Part shown: positions 43,692 to 53,962 of the stretch, one piece after another | How positions within the stretch are numbered: the first letter of the stretch is position 1 | Layout of the letters: every line of letters begins with the position of its first letter | Source of the DNA: Ischnura elegans | Taxonomy: Eukaryota > Arthropoda > Insecta > Odonata > Coenagrionidae | DNA length: 64,000 nucleotides | Assembly (NCBI RefSeq): GCF_921293095.1 | Contig: NC_060246.1 | Location: 11,922,001-11,986,000, forward strand | Reading direction: 5' to 3' | Notes under the pieces: model-generated | What the model saw: the letters and a program-made list of their open reading frames with translations, nothing else | The model's database searches: none | Told to the model about the DNA's origin: nothing | Translations under genes and position numbers: made by a program

Positions 43692-43872
43692 GCGAAAAAT
43701 CCACAGGGAAAAAATCATTCGCCTTGACCGGGATTCGAACCCGGATCCCTCGATTTCCGGCCGAGTGCTTTAGCCAGTTAAGCTACCGAGGCGTCATTCT
43801 TCGTCGGAAATCGAGGGATCCGGGTTCGAATCCCGGTCAAGGCGAATGATTTTTTCCCTGTGGATTTTTCGC
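43692..43872. repeat. near-perfect palindrome carrying a tRNA-like sequence
   Basis: Arms of about 68 bp (43692-43759 and 43805-43872) are reverse complements: GCGAAAAATCCACAGGGAAA, TCATTCGCCTTGACCGGGAT and TCGAACCCGGATCCCTCGAT on the left, mirrored on the right. The 45 bp centre completes a tRNA-like fold (see the next entry). The structure looks like a tRNA-derived repeat that was copied and inverted on itself. Confidence 0.8.
43721..43792 (-). tRNA. tRNA-like sequence (pseudogene or SINE head)
   Basis: The 72 nt on the minus strand can fold as a tRNA. The acceptor stem is GCCTCGG with TCAAGGC (one C:A mismatch and one G:T pair). The D region is TAGCTTAACTGGCTAAAGCA. The anticodon stem is CTCGG/TCGAG around the loop CCGGAAA, and the T arm is CCGGGTTCGAATCCCGG with a perfect stem. 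The loop would give anticodon GGA (Ser), but position 33 is C instead of U, and the short variable region is wrong for a serine tRNA. With the palindromic context, a tRNA-derived repeat or pseudogene is much more likely than a working tRNA. Confidence 0.35.
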
Positions 43873-46800
43873 ATAAATACTGTTATTTCAGAACAATACC
43901 CCACTAAGTCCATTGCACGCAATGACATCAATAATGTACGATAAAAATTACTTGAGATAAGCACTATAAAAATTAAGCCAAAAATGGGACAACCTCCACT
44001 GAAAGGGACACAGATTAACACATTCTGAGAAGACTGACTCAATGAGGACTGCCAGAACAACTTGAAAGCAAACACAGGAATAACAGCACATCGCATCATG
44101 AAGGTTTGATGAACTTAACTCTAGAATGACTGAGGGCGGTCAATTGACTGTTAGCATTTTTCTTTCACCCACCATTTCGTTATTTTCCGATCAATGACAA
44201 TGATATTTTTTGACTTTAAGTATTTTGGAACAAATACGTTATGTGAAGATGAAGTTTTTTTGGGGGAACAATTCATGTCAGGAGAAATGTCAGCTTTTAC
44301 ATATAATGACTGAGAGTGGTAAAATTGACTGTTTTTATATTTAATACCGTGATTTAGATCTCATTGTCGATTCTTGGTGTCAATTTCGACAAATATCATA
44401 GCATGCACTTTACAAAACATGAAAACCATATTCAAGTTTGAATCTCATATTTTGAAAATAGTTTTTAAGCATTATTTCACAGTTTATGTGAAACAAAGAG
44501 ACATAAGAAAGTCCATGATATGTTGCGTCGTAAAGAGTCGCTACTGAGCCTACTAACAATAAGTACTCTATGGGCAGTGATTAACATTCATTTAGCTTGT
44601 TTGTTCGTAGCTGCTGCCAACCAAGCCAGCCGCCGCCGCACCCTTGCTTTCCCTGTGCGTAGCGTAACCTGCAGGACAGCATGTAAGTGCGCAAGGAATA
44701 CCCTTTTCACGCCGTGTCATAACTTGCATGCCGGTCACAGCCTCTTTATAGACACTGCAGTCACTCTTAGCTAAATCCACACTGTGGTCATCCAGTTCAC
44801 CAAAACTGGTTATATTCTCCTAGATACGCCAATATTTATAATCTCTATCTTTCGAGTAAATTTGGTAAAAACTTCTTTTTATGCTCAGTTCATTGGAAGA
44901 ATGAAATTTATTTCAAATGCGACAAAGCATAAACATTTTTCTTAGATTATAGTAGTTGAAATTGTCACCAGTTGAGGCACAAAGGTGCGTGTCATTTTTT
45001 CTTTCCCAAAATTGATGTGGTACGTCACTCAAGAGGCATTTATGGTGATCAATACCAGAGTCATGTAAACCATGATCATGGATGTTTCCAAACACCTACC
45101 TGTCAACTCGTTAGCTTGCATGTAGTCTTGCTTTCCCGTGATTGTCGCTTTCTCTAAAGGTTTCCTTCAATAATCCTCTGTTTTACACGTTCCCTAGATA
45201 TTTTCAACAACACGCTTATTGAACGTGTTTGATTATATTTCTGGGTCGATCAGCACTCCGTATGCCAGTCTCATTGTCCGGTCGTGCTTAAAGAAGACAT
45301 CTTACTAAGACGTTAAAGTTTAATCACAGATTTAGAGGATCGATAAAATGAAATACATAACGACACATTTGAAAAGCGTTCTTTCTATCACCTAGAGATT
45401 CAAACACGAGTCTCATTCCATAATTTCGGTCACTTTATGTACGTGCTATCCCTTTTGTTGTCTCGTAGTCTGCTGTGGCGGTCTTGATTTGTTGATCTAT
45501 AAGGTTTTCACCGCGTTGTTTGTCATAGGTTGACAACAGTTTCACCTAGATTCCACTAGGCGTCTTCGAAGGTGCCGATATCGGCATTTTGCATCTCCTT
45601 TGCGCCACGGTTACTGACCCAGAAAAATCCCATGTTTTTTATTTACATGTGCAAAAATTAATGTTTTTCAGTGTTCCAGGAAAATTATTTGATTATAACA
45701 CTGATGTGTGTTTCCCAAACACATGTGTGAATGCTGTGAACATAATCAGAAAATTTGCTTACATGCTAATCAGAGTAAAGAAATACATACCTTGAGACCG
45801 AATTTGCAGTGCTTAATCTTAATGCTGTCTTTTTTTTATTCTTTTTTCTCTGATATATGTTTTTAACCAAGATAATTACGGCAAATAACGTGATTTTAAA
45901 TGCTACTTGCGTTTTTAAAACATGGCATATTATTTTCTAACTATGCAAGTGAGGCACATTTTTATTTTACAATTAAATTTTTTAGGTGTTATTAATATAC
46001 TTTTGCAAAGTTCAATTTTTTCCTAAAACTGAAACTAACGGCAAAACATAATCAGAACACTTCTACACTCGTCAGGTAAAAAAATGGGGGGAAAACGAAT
46101 GGAAGAGCGCAAGAAAAGGGGGAACGGTCAATTGACAGCTGACGGTGATTATAGGTATGCGGCTTACCCCGGTCATTCTAGTGTTCAAGACTGCCACGAT
46201 GGCATGCTCTTATTGAAGTTTTCTGCTCGGTGCCTGATGCACTCAAAATTTAACCCCCGATTGATTGAACCATCAAGAAAGTGCACTTCCTTTATTTACA
46301 CGAAATTTTAACACATTTCTCTCGTTTAGTGTTTCTAATGGACGATTGGTTTTGATAGGTGAGGGTGGAGCTCATCTCGGATTGTGTGCGCATTTCAAAC
46401 ACATTTCATTTGGTGAATGGGCCAGTTCTTCACCCAGGATTTGAACCCAAGACTTTTTTTTTTACACTGAAAAACTAGATAACTGATAAACGCACCCATA
46501 CGGATGGCCTCTATTTCTGACCTATTCGGTCAAATGTGCCCTATTACTAAACTAACTGACTTTATAATAAAATTCTGTGAATGTTCAGGCTGGAAAAATG
46601 TTTAACAGAGGGTATCAGGAAATACGGAGGGAACCACGAAAATGCAATAACGTACACCACACATTAATAACCAAAACAGCTCACTACATTATTTATTTCC
46701 CGGATATAACAATCTCCTCGTGTGCAATCTAATAACTAATGATATAAAACATTCCATATATATACCAGAGGGGAAAATAATTCAACATTAATAGAAAACA

Positions 46801-48824
46801 TATGTATGCAACCATTTTATGGATGTAACTGAGTATGTATATGGCACCTCGCACACAAACACACACACACACACACATTCTTGCATATGAGCAGCACTGA
46901 GAAACGTTCTACGGTGTTAATAAATATAAAAACAGTTCAGTCATTTTAAACAGCTCTCACAGGGTTACGAAAAATAAGTGCTTTTGTACACATTCACTTC
47001 TGCTCAACAACATGCGCCACACAATTCAACAGTTCATATAACCAGATATAACTTTGTAAGCATTCTAATACTCAGCCTATCACTGACTACTTATTACTTC
47101 ATGAAGTAATCTTAAGAGATTTCATACTCAAATTAAAGGGAAAAATTTTTGCTTTCCATAATCAATATTTCGTTTAAGAGTATTTGAGTGAACCAGCACA
47201 AAGGCTAAAAAAAGGAACTCTATGTAAAATAGATGATGATTAATAAAATACTCCAGATTAACCTAACCATGGATAAACTACATTTTGTTTCAAACAATAT
47301 CTCAGAATATGTTCTCTTTGACTGCACTATTACATAATATAAAATATGAGATAAGGCAGACAAATGGCAGTCTTGATTTCATGGCACACAAATAATTTAA
47401 CCTCAAAATCTGAAAAGGATAGTATTTTATTGCAATTGCAGAGAACTATATGGTCTTCCAACAAATGATGTAAACACTTTGGGGCAATGATTACCATAAC
47501 AATCAATTAACATATATGCTGGGATTTTGTCCTTAAAAGTTGATTATAACTGGATATTCTTTCAATCAGATAGCCATCTTATCATCCGAGCAGACTTCAG
47601 ATAGTAAATAACCTAAGGGCAGCTTCAATCAAAATTTTGCAACACTATCTTCTTCCAAAAAAAAAAAACATGATTACGAACTGTAAAAAACGTAATTATT
47701 TATCAGAATTAACAGATTAATTGTTTATCCTATTCACATGGTTCTCGTACATTTCTTGTTAAATAGTGCCTTATGACTTGTTAATAGTAATTAATTCCTA
47801 GTGACTGGCAATTAATTACAACTAAGTGATAATTCATTTTGGCAGTATTTAGAATCCTTACGATCTCAACATAAATGGCATCAAAAAGTGCATTAGTGAT
47901 TTCCATTTCATCATTGAGTCCCCAAAAAAGTCTTCTCTCCAACCACAAGGATGAGTTGCAGAGTGCTCAGGAAATAGTAAAATGCATAATCATCAAAGAA
48001 TTTCCCTCCACCAAGTTGATAATACATATCCTCCATGATGAAGTGGCCTCACAATCGTGTACATACAACACTGAAGCATATCCATTTAGCTAATGCTTCC
48101 AGTTCTCCGGGTAATAATCTGAGACTATCAGACTTATCAAAATTAAATAAATCTCCATCACGCCTGGCATCTAACAGTGCGGTGGGTCATAAAAGCCAAG
48201 CTCCAAATTTGATTATGCTCATACATTGCTCAGAATATGGTCTCATGAACAAGCAATTTTAACTCAATCGATGATAGACATAATATGTAGGCGAGTAAGT
48301 AGCTGATACTCTATATCCATTGGAGTAGTGATACTGATTTACAAGATATATAAGGAATTTGCCTTAGTGATTTGATACATATTTTCTTGATCTTCAAAGT
48401 GAAATATGTTATCACTAGACAGCTAGAAAGTCTTTCAAACTCTGAAGACCTCTCTCAAATCAAAAGTCCTAACAAACTCACTTGAATTGCTTGCCACTTG
48501 AAGTTGATTCCCAGCAATATCAAACTTCTACAACTGTGCTAAGTCGTCAAAATCTCCGAGATACCATACAATATGAGTGTTAAACAAAGTTCTCCACCCT
48601 AAGTTCTACATAAACACACTTACAAAATTTCCAAGGTTTAATGCAAGAATAATAGCAGAACATGAAGATCATCAATTCGATAACAATTAATACATAATTT
48701 CATGCCATTAATGGCTAGAATAAAATAGGAAATGGTGACTTTGTAAAATAATATCTGATCATGAAAGAAGATAATAACCAATAACCAAACTTGAGTCATA
48801 CTCATGCTAAAGCAGGCTTTGGAA
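43873..48824. other. gene-poor stretch; possible old TE 44115-46190; (CA)n at 46852-46877
   Basis: No convincing gene. A possible old inverted-repeat element spans about 44115-46190. Its left end is TTAACTCTAGAATGACTGAGG then GCGGTCAATTGACTG; its right end is GGTCAATTGACAGC then GGTCATTCTAGTG. The frames inside (for example 44520-44774 plus, 45589-45795 plus) have no recognisable domain. A short (CA)n microsatellite is at 46852-46877. Near 46438-46460 CAGGATTTGAACCCAAGAC resembles a tRNA B box on the minus strand. The rest is AT-rich, with small frames at 47875-48262 showing nothing recognisable. Confidence 0.35.
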
Positions 48825-48828
48825 TTAA

Positions 48829-49050
48829 CCCTTTATAACCCAGAGCTGCTTCTGGGAGAAATCTAATTTCAAGATTTTTCATTTTGAAACCTTGAAAATT
48901 TTGCACTCAATCTTAATTTTCGTGGAAGCTAAATATTTTGTCACTACAATTTACTCCACAAAATAATGCATAGTTTAGATATTTCCTAAATAGAGAAGAA
49001 AATGTATGCATTTTTGTTGTTGCTTAGAAGCAACATTGGGTTATAAAGGG
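48829..49050. mobile_element. piggyBac-like MITE with TTAA target duplication
   Basis: A 222 bp element flanked by TTAA at 48825-48828 and 49051-49054. The terminal inverted repeats are CCCTTTATAACCCAGAGCTG and, inward from the right, CCCTTTATAACCCAATGTTG. The inner parts also match (GCTTCT/AGAAGC). The TTAA target and CCCTTT start are the marks of piggyBac elements. Non-coding. Confidence 0.85.
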
Positions 49051-49368
49051 TTAAAACATGATCGGTCACAGGGTACGTACACTTGTACACCACAATTGTT
49101 TTACCGCATGACATACATTCAAATGTCCTTCTTTATGTCAGAATGAAAATACTGAGGAACTCGATTAGAAGGGGAAAGAACTGATACTGTGTTGACCAAA
49201 GTAACTCTGGCTTTCCAACAAGAGAGAAGACACAGTTTATACAGCATTTACAAGAGCCAAATATTCTAATTAAAACAGATGGGAGGAAAATGGACATTGG
49301 GAACATGAGTGTTTGATTGAAAGTACAGAGCTCACATTTCTCCAAAAAACTCATAGAGATAGAGCGCT

Positions 49369-50071
49369 TCAGAGGAAATAGGCAATGTAGAAAGTTGTGA
49401 TGAGCATGAGGAAGAAGCCGACAGCTGAGAGCAGAAAGGCCGAAGCAAGTCGATTGGCGTTGTCCTTTGGGTTGTCAAAGAACACAAACGGATCGTGGTG
49501 GTGCTGGGGAGGAGCGAGGAGGGGGAGGGTGTGGGGGGGCACCACGCTCACGCACTCGAGCGTCGACCGCACCAATGGAGCCAAGTGCACAAATTCGCGC
49601 GATACTGCTTCTGCCGAGATGGCGCAGAGCGGGGCCGTCGACTCCTCATCATCCCTCTTGCGCAACAGCAGCGTCTCCTCTCCCCACACGCAACTGCTCC
49701 CCCTCCTCCCCCCACCCAAGTTGACGCCAAAACTCTCATTCTCCTCCCTGTACACAATGCGCAAGCTGGCCGCAATGATACGCAGCTGTTGTTGACGACC
49801 CCCGTCGGCACCAACCCCCATGCCCCACCCCTCGTATTTGTATCTTGGCTCCCCCCTAGCCTCCAGATCCTCGGCCGCCTCCTCAGGGGATGCCTGGCGG
49901 AAGCAGGACGGAAGGGGAGACGATGAAGGTTGGGGGCTCTCCACAGGACTCAGTTGCAATACCGTAGACTCCTTCCCCTCCTGAGGCTGAACCAGATCCA
50001 GGTGCATCTCGTGCTCTTTGGGGACATGGCGGTGCTGCTGTTGGCGCTGCCAATGCTGCCACAGACGACAG
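49369..50071 (-). CDS. C-terminal exon encoding a transmembrane-anchored tail
   Basis: A long minus-strand frame ending in TAG at 49369. The inferred acceptor is GGTGCTGGTTTAAG before CTGTCGTC (edge 50071), which joins in phase (2+1) with the donor at 53502. Starting there it has about 234 codons. The first part is low-complexity and acidic/Gln-rich (WQHWQRQQQHRHVPKEHEMH), then a Ser/Pro-rich region (VESPQPSSSPLPSC), FRQASPEEAAEDLEARGEPR, and a middle with RIIAASLRIVYREENESFGV. The end, PFVFFDNPKDNANRLASAFL followed by LSAVGFFLMLITTFYIAYFL, predicts a single C-terminal membrane helix with almost no residues after it, as in tail-anchored or C-tail proteins. The family is not recognised. Opposite-strand frames here are shadows of the GC-rich sequence. 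Confidence 0.55.
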
Positions 50072-50246
50072 CTTAAACCAGCACCCGTCCTTTTTACAAA
50101 GTTCAAAACACACAATGCAATGGCACTCAAATGAGATAAGCCTATCCTTACATTCATACATATATCATTAACTCCAAGCAGCCACTCATAAGAGACCACC
50201 CAGACAGCACAAAGTAAGAGAGTTATCCGTTTCTTTTAGTTTTCTT

Positions 50247-51870
50247 TAGAGATGGGTCGAATAGCAGATTTCTCGAACTCGAATATCGAATTCGAATATT
50301 AAACCATTGCTCGAATATTCGAATACCTCGAATACTAAATGATGAATGCTGGAATGTTTGACTCGGTTGCCTATGCAGCAGGCAACACAAGATTTTGGGG
50401 AGTAATTTTGATTTCCTTTAAAGGATTCGAACAGGAATTTAGCTGATTAATGGAATATTTTAATTTTATGGAAACAATTGGGCATATAATTAATTCAACT
50501 AACATCGCTTTACCCCCACTCCTGCTGCCAAGTGCTAGCTGACAATCTGAGGCATTTTGTAAAATACAAGCTCTTCTCCACTGGATTTTCTTCAATTATT
50601 TTCAGTCCATCTTTGGGAGTTCTCACGAGATAAGAAGATGAATTGGAATTGCTATCAGGGAGAAACCAAATATCCTGAGAAAATATCCCTTCCTCTGGGA
50701 CTGTAACAATAAAGATTTATAGCTCCACTCATAAATTGTAATTTGATATATGTTTTCGGAAAAAAATACCACATCAACTTCCGAGAAGCTCTGCTGCTCA
50801 TATCGAGTCTCGCGAAAATGCCAAGCCTCCGTCCTATTTTGACATTTATTTCCTCGCGTAAAATGCTTAAATAAAGTCAGAAATGCGTCACGTTTGGTCT
50901 TGTTCTTTTTTAAATTACGCGCACATTACTAATATTACAATCCAATAAAGGTGTAATAATAATTTCCGAAAGTCATTGTTAGACACCTTTTGGGCTAGTA
51001 GATGACTCATGCAGCAGTTGACCTCCAGAAAGGGGGAAATTCGAAGCAGGTAGGTAGAAAAAGGTCAGTGGGTGAGAAAAGGGGGTGGGTGCAAGACATA
51101 TTTTTATTTTTCTCGCGTAACTTGATATTTTTTTCGAAGCTAAGGTCTTCCTAATATGATCCCTGCGCGAGCTGGGACCTTTTTTATTTCGGAGAAGAGG
51201 GGGACAGCGGATCTTGGGAAATGCGCTAATGTTACTATCCCACGGTACTCATGCAGCAGTTGAGCTCCAGAAATGGGGAACTTCGAAGCAGGTAGGCAGA
51301 AAAAGGTCAGTGGGTTAGAAAAGGGGGGCGTGAGACACGTCTTTATTGTTCTCGTGTAACTTGATATTTTTTTCGAAGCTAAGATCTTCGTAATACGACC
51401 CCTGCCCGAGCGAGGACCTTTTGTTTGATTTCGGAGAAGATGAAAGCCTCAGAGTGGGTGAGGTGAATGCTGAATGGAGGGGGATAGCAGATTGTGGGAA
51501 ATGCGCCGATGTTGCTATCCCACGGCACTGGAGTTTCCTGGTGGGGGAAACTGGGGATTTTCAGATTTCACCCGGATCAATTTAGGTTCCCCACGTCGAA
51601 CTCTTTTCACCGCTCTGACCCGCGAATTTGATGTACATAGTTCGTCAACTTGCCTATAACGGCGCTGCATGCACTAAAAGACTAGAGTTCTGTACATTTT
51701 TCCGAGTCAACTACCAACGACGTGCGTGCGACAGTGTACGACGCAAAATTCAAAGTATTCGAGGTTTTCGAGGCGGTACTTTTCGCATAACTATTCGAGA
51801 CCTCGAATATCGAATACTTTCTAGTATTCGAGGTATTCGAGTATTCGCGGATACTACTCGCACATCTCTA
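50247..51870. mobile_element. 1.6 kb hAT-like element, 8 bp TSD
   Basis: Flanked by GTTTTCTT at 50239-50246 and 51871-51878. Ends are TAGAGATGGGTCGAATAG and, inward from the right, TAGAGATGTGCGAGTAGTAT. Both termini then carry clusters of TCGAATA-type motifs (CTCGAATATCGAATTCGAAT on the left; CGAATACTCGAATACCTCGA, read inward, on the right). It contains no transposase frame. An internal duplication of about 242-280 bp is present (see the next entry). TSD length and the TAGAGATG start fit non-autonomous hAT. Confidence 0.85.
51005..51530 (+). repeat. internal tandem duplication in the hAT-like element
   Basis: Copy 1 is 51005-51246 and copy 2 is 51247-51530, starting ACTCATGCAGCAGTTGA. Shared blocks are TTCGAAGCAGGTAGG.AGAAA, AAGGTCAGTGGGT, CGTGTAACTTGATATTTTTT, TCGAAGCTAAG.TCTTC, GGGAAATGCGC and CTATCCCACGG. 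Copy 2 has about 40 extra bases near 51440-51478. Both copies are oriented the same way. Confidence 0.8.
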
Positions 51871-51878
51871 GTTTTCTT

Positions 51879-53450
51879 ACAGATAAATAGCTTATCGTAA
51901 GCTAAGGGACTTATGTAAGGCAAGGACAAGATTTTAGGGAAGAATAAGTAAGGAATGCCATCAAATATCCTCAGATTAATATAAGTTGCTTCTGTTGGAG
52001 TGCCAAGGGTGGAAAAACAGTGTACTACACATGCTAAGCTGCTCAACCCGACATGAATTTAAAACCTACCAGTGAAATTCAGCGAGAACAGAAATTCACC
52101 GAATCTTTATAAGAGCTGAACAGCTGATAACAAATTTTCCCATAAATAGAAAAAAATTTACAACTACAAGCAACTGGCTGGTGAAGATGCAAAGCATAAA
52201 CGCCTGTCCTTTTTCTTTGTGGCGGGAAGAAAAAAAAAATAACAAATGTACAAGTGATTCCTAGATCAGCAGTTTTGTATGCTAACCATAACATCGTGGC
52301 ATCTGTTAAGAATTTGAGGCGTAGGTACCACTTTAAACCCAATTATATTGAAAACCTTAGCTGCTCCATGCACGAAACAAACTGAAATTATTCAAGGTCC
52401 ACACAATCCAGCATTTATGAATTTTACTTTATTGTCTGATCACCCGATGAATAAAATATACATATTAGAGATTCCTTTCTGGCATTTTTACTTTCTACGT
52501 CGCTATTCATGTGAAATTATGTGTTTTTCTTACGACAGTGGTTTTGCCATCATTTCATAAATGTGAATAATTTTCAAATTATGGCCATGTTATTTCTCCT
52601 CATAATATAGAAGCGCCAAGAATAAAAACATTACTCTTATACCAAAATGCCTTAATGAATACTCAAAAATGATGGACTAATAACAACATCTATGGAAGTG
52701 CTGAAAGTTTGACTTCCATGTTGTCATTCCTCTGGTTATTTGTCGTCCTGGCTGTAAGAGACCCATAAGAAAACGCCAACAAGCTTACTTATACTATATC
52801 GCAGCATATACTGAATGTGCTGGACAGATGCAGGACTGAGTCATTGAGAGACTGTAGCCTTATCCATAATTCATTTGCTAAAAAAATCACTTCTGAGAAA
52901 ATGTCATTGAATGTCATGTCTCCTTGTACACTGCCTAATAGTTTCCATAATTCAAAAAGTAGGGGCACTCAACTAAGAGAGACTTAAACAGTAAACTGAA
53001 GCATCAATCATTATTTTAGCGTAACGACCCACTTAAAAAATATCAGTGTATCTTGTCCATTTTCCAATACATACTGTTACATGCTTTCATCGCAACTCTT
53101 TCTGAAAAAAAGAGTCCAACATTAAAGATTTTAGCAAGATAATGAAAGTATGTGCTGTTTTATGTATTTAAGAATTGGCAGGTGGAATTACTAGAGATGG
53201 AATCACAATAGAATTGGGTAAAATCCCAGGAATAATATGCTATAAATAATTTTTCAATATGAAGTGAATTATGCATTGCATATTATGATTGGTGAGGGGT
53301 CACATCCCATTTCACTGCCTGATCAGAACGTGAAAAAGAAATGGTTCACATCTGCAATTATTCAAAATCATCACTATTCTAAATACAGATACCATTATAC
53401 CACTTGACCAATACATGTAAGTACATAATTCCATGGATTAGACATTCAAT
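51879..53450. other. no gene recognised (intron or intergenic)
   Basis: AT-rich sequence with short frames only. It lies within the predicted intron joining the exon at 53502-53935 to the exon at 49369-50071, if that splice is real. No repeats with clear ends were found. Confidence 0.4.
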
Positions 53451-53501
53451 TAAAGTCTCATCACTAATCGTATCATTAAGTGCAAACATGTTAAGCCATA
53501 C

Positions 53502-53935
53502 CTGTTATAGTGTATCAACTCTTCATCCTTCCCCCGGCGCCTGAGACTTCCCCTCCCCCTGGGCTGGATGCCCCCACGCTGACGCTCCTTCCAAAAGGTG
53601 ATTGTCCCTGGAAATCCACACCCTCCTCCCCCACCACCACCACCACCATCCTCCGGCACCTTTGCACTAGAAGACAGCAATATAGCGTCTTGCTGCTCAC
53701 TAGGCGCCTGAGGGGTGGGAGAGCTAACGCTGCTGCTGCTGCGCTCCGTAGCAATTCTCCCCCTCCGCCCTGCGCCCACAATGAAGGGCCCCACCGAGTG
53801 AGGCCCCCTCAGCACAGGCCCACCAAACGCACCCACCATTGGCTTTGTGCCCTTGAGCACGTACACATTGCCGTAAATTAGTGGGCGCGGGATGCGGGTC
53901 GGAGCCGATGAGGTGAGCAAGGCGGAGTGGGATCG
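53502..53935 (-). CDS. GC-rich exon: alternative AGL tail or separate gene
   Basis: Minus-strand exon candidate with a strong acceptor (a pyrimidine tract, CCCCTCCTCCCCCTGCCAAAG, edge 53935) and a consensus donor (AACAG|GTATGG, edge 53502). It is open throughout. The product is RSHSALLTSSAPTRIPRPLI, then GNVYVLKGTKPMVGAFGGPV, GPHSVGPFIVGAGRRGRIAT, a Ser/Pro stretch, a nine-glycine run and QRGGIQPRGRGSLRRRG. It is low-complexity and basic, so probably disordered. The acceptor is phase 0, like the donor of the AGL exon at 54792, so AGL could splice into it in frame. Alternatively a separate gene could begin at the ATG at 53839. It lies 28 bp downstream of the AGL stop, in the same frame. Confidence 0.45.
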
Positions 53936-53962
53936 CTTTGGCAGGGGGAGGAGGGGGACGGG

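Noticed and set aside
43721-43792. functional tRNA-Ser gene
   Set aside because: C at position 33, an acceptor-stem mismatch, a short variable region and a palindromic duplicate point to a repeat. Kept only as a tRNA-like feature.
49495-49926. 143-codon plus-strand frame rich in Pro/Arg
   Set aside because: It lies opposite the minus-strand tail exon. Length comes from GC-rich low-complexity sequence with few stop codons.
53510-53881. 123-codon plus-strand frame
   Set aside because: Shadow of the GC-rich minus-strand exon at 53502-53935.
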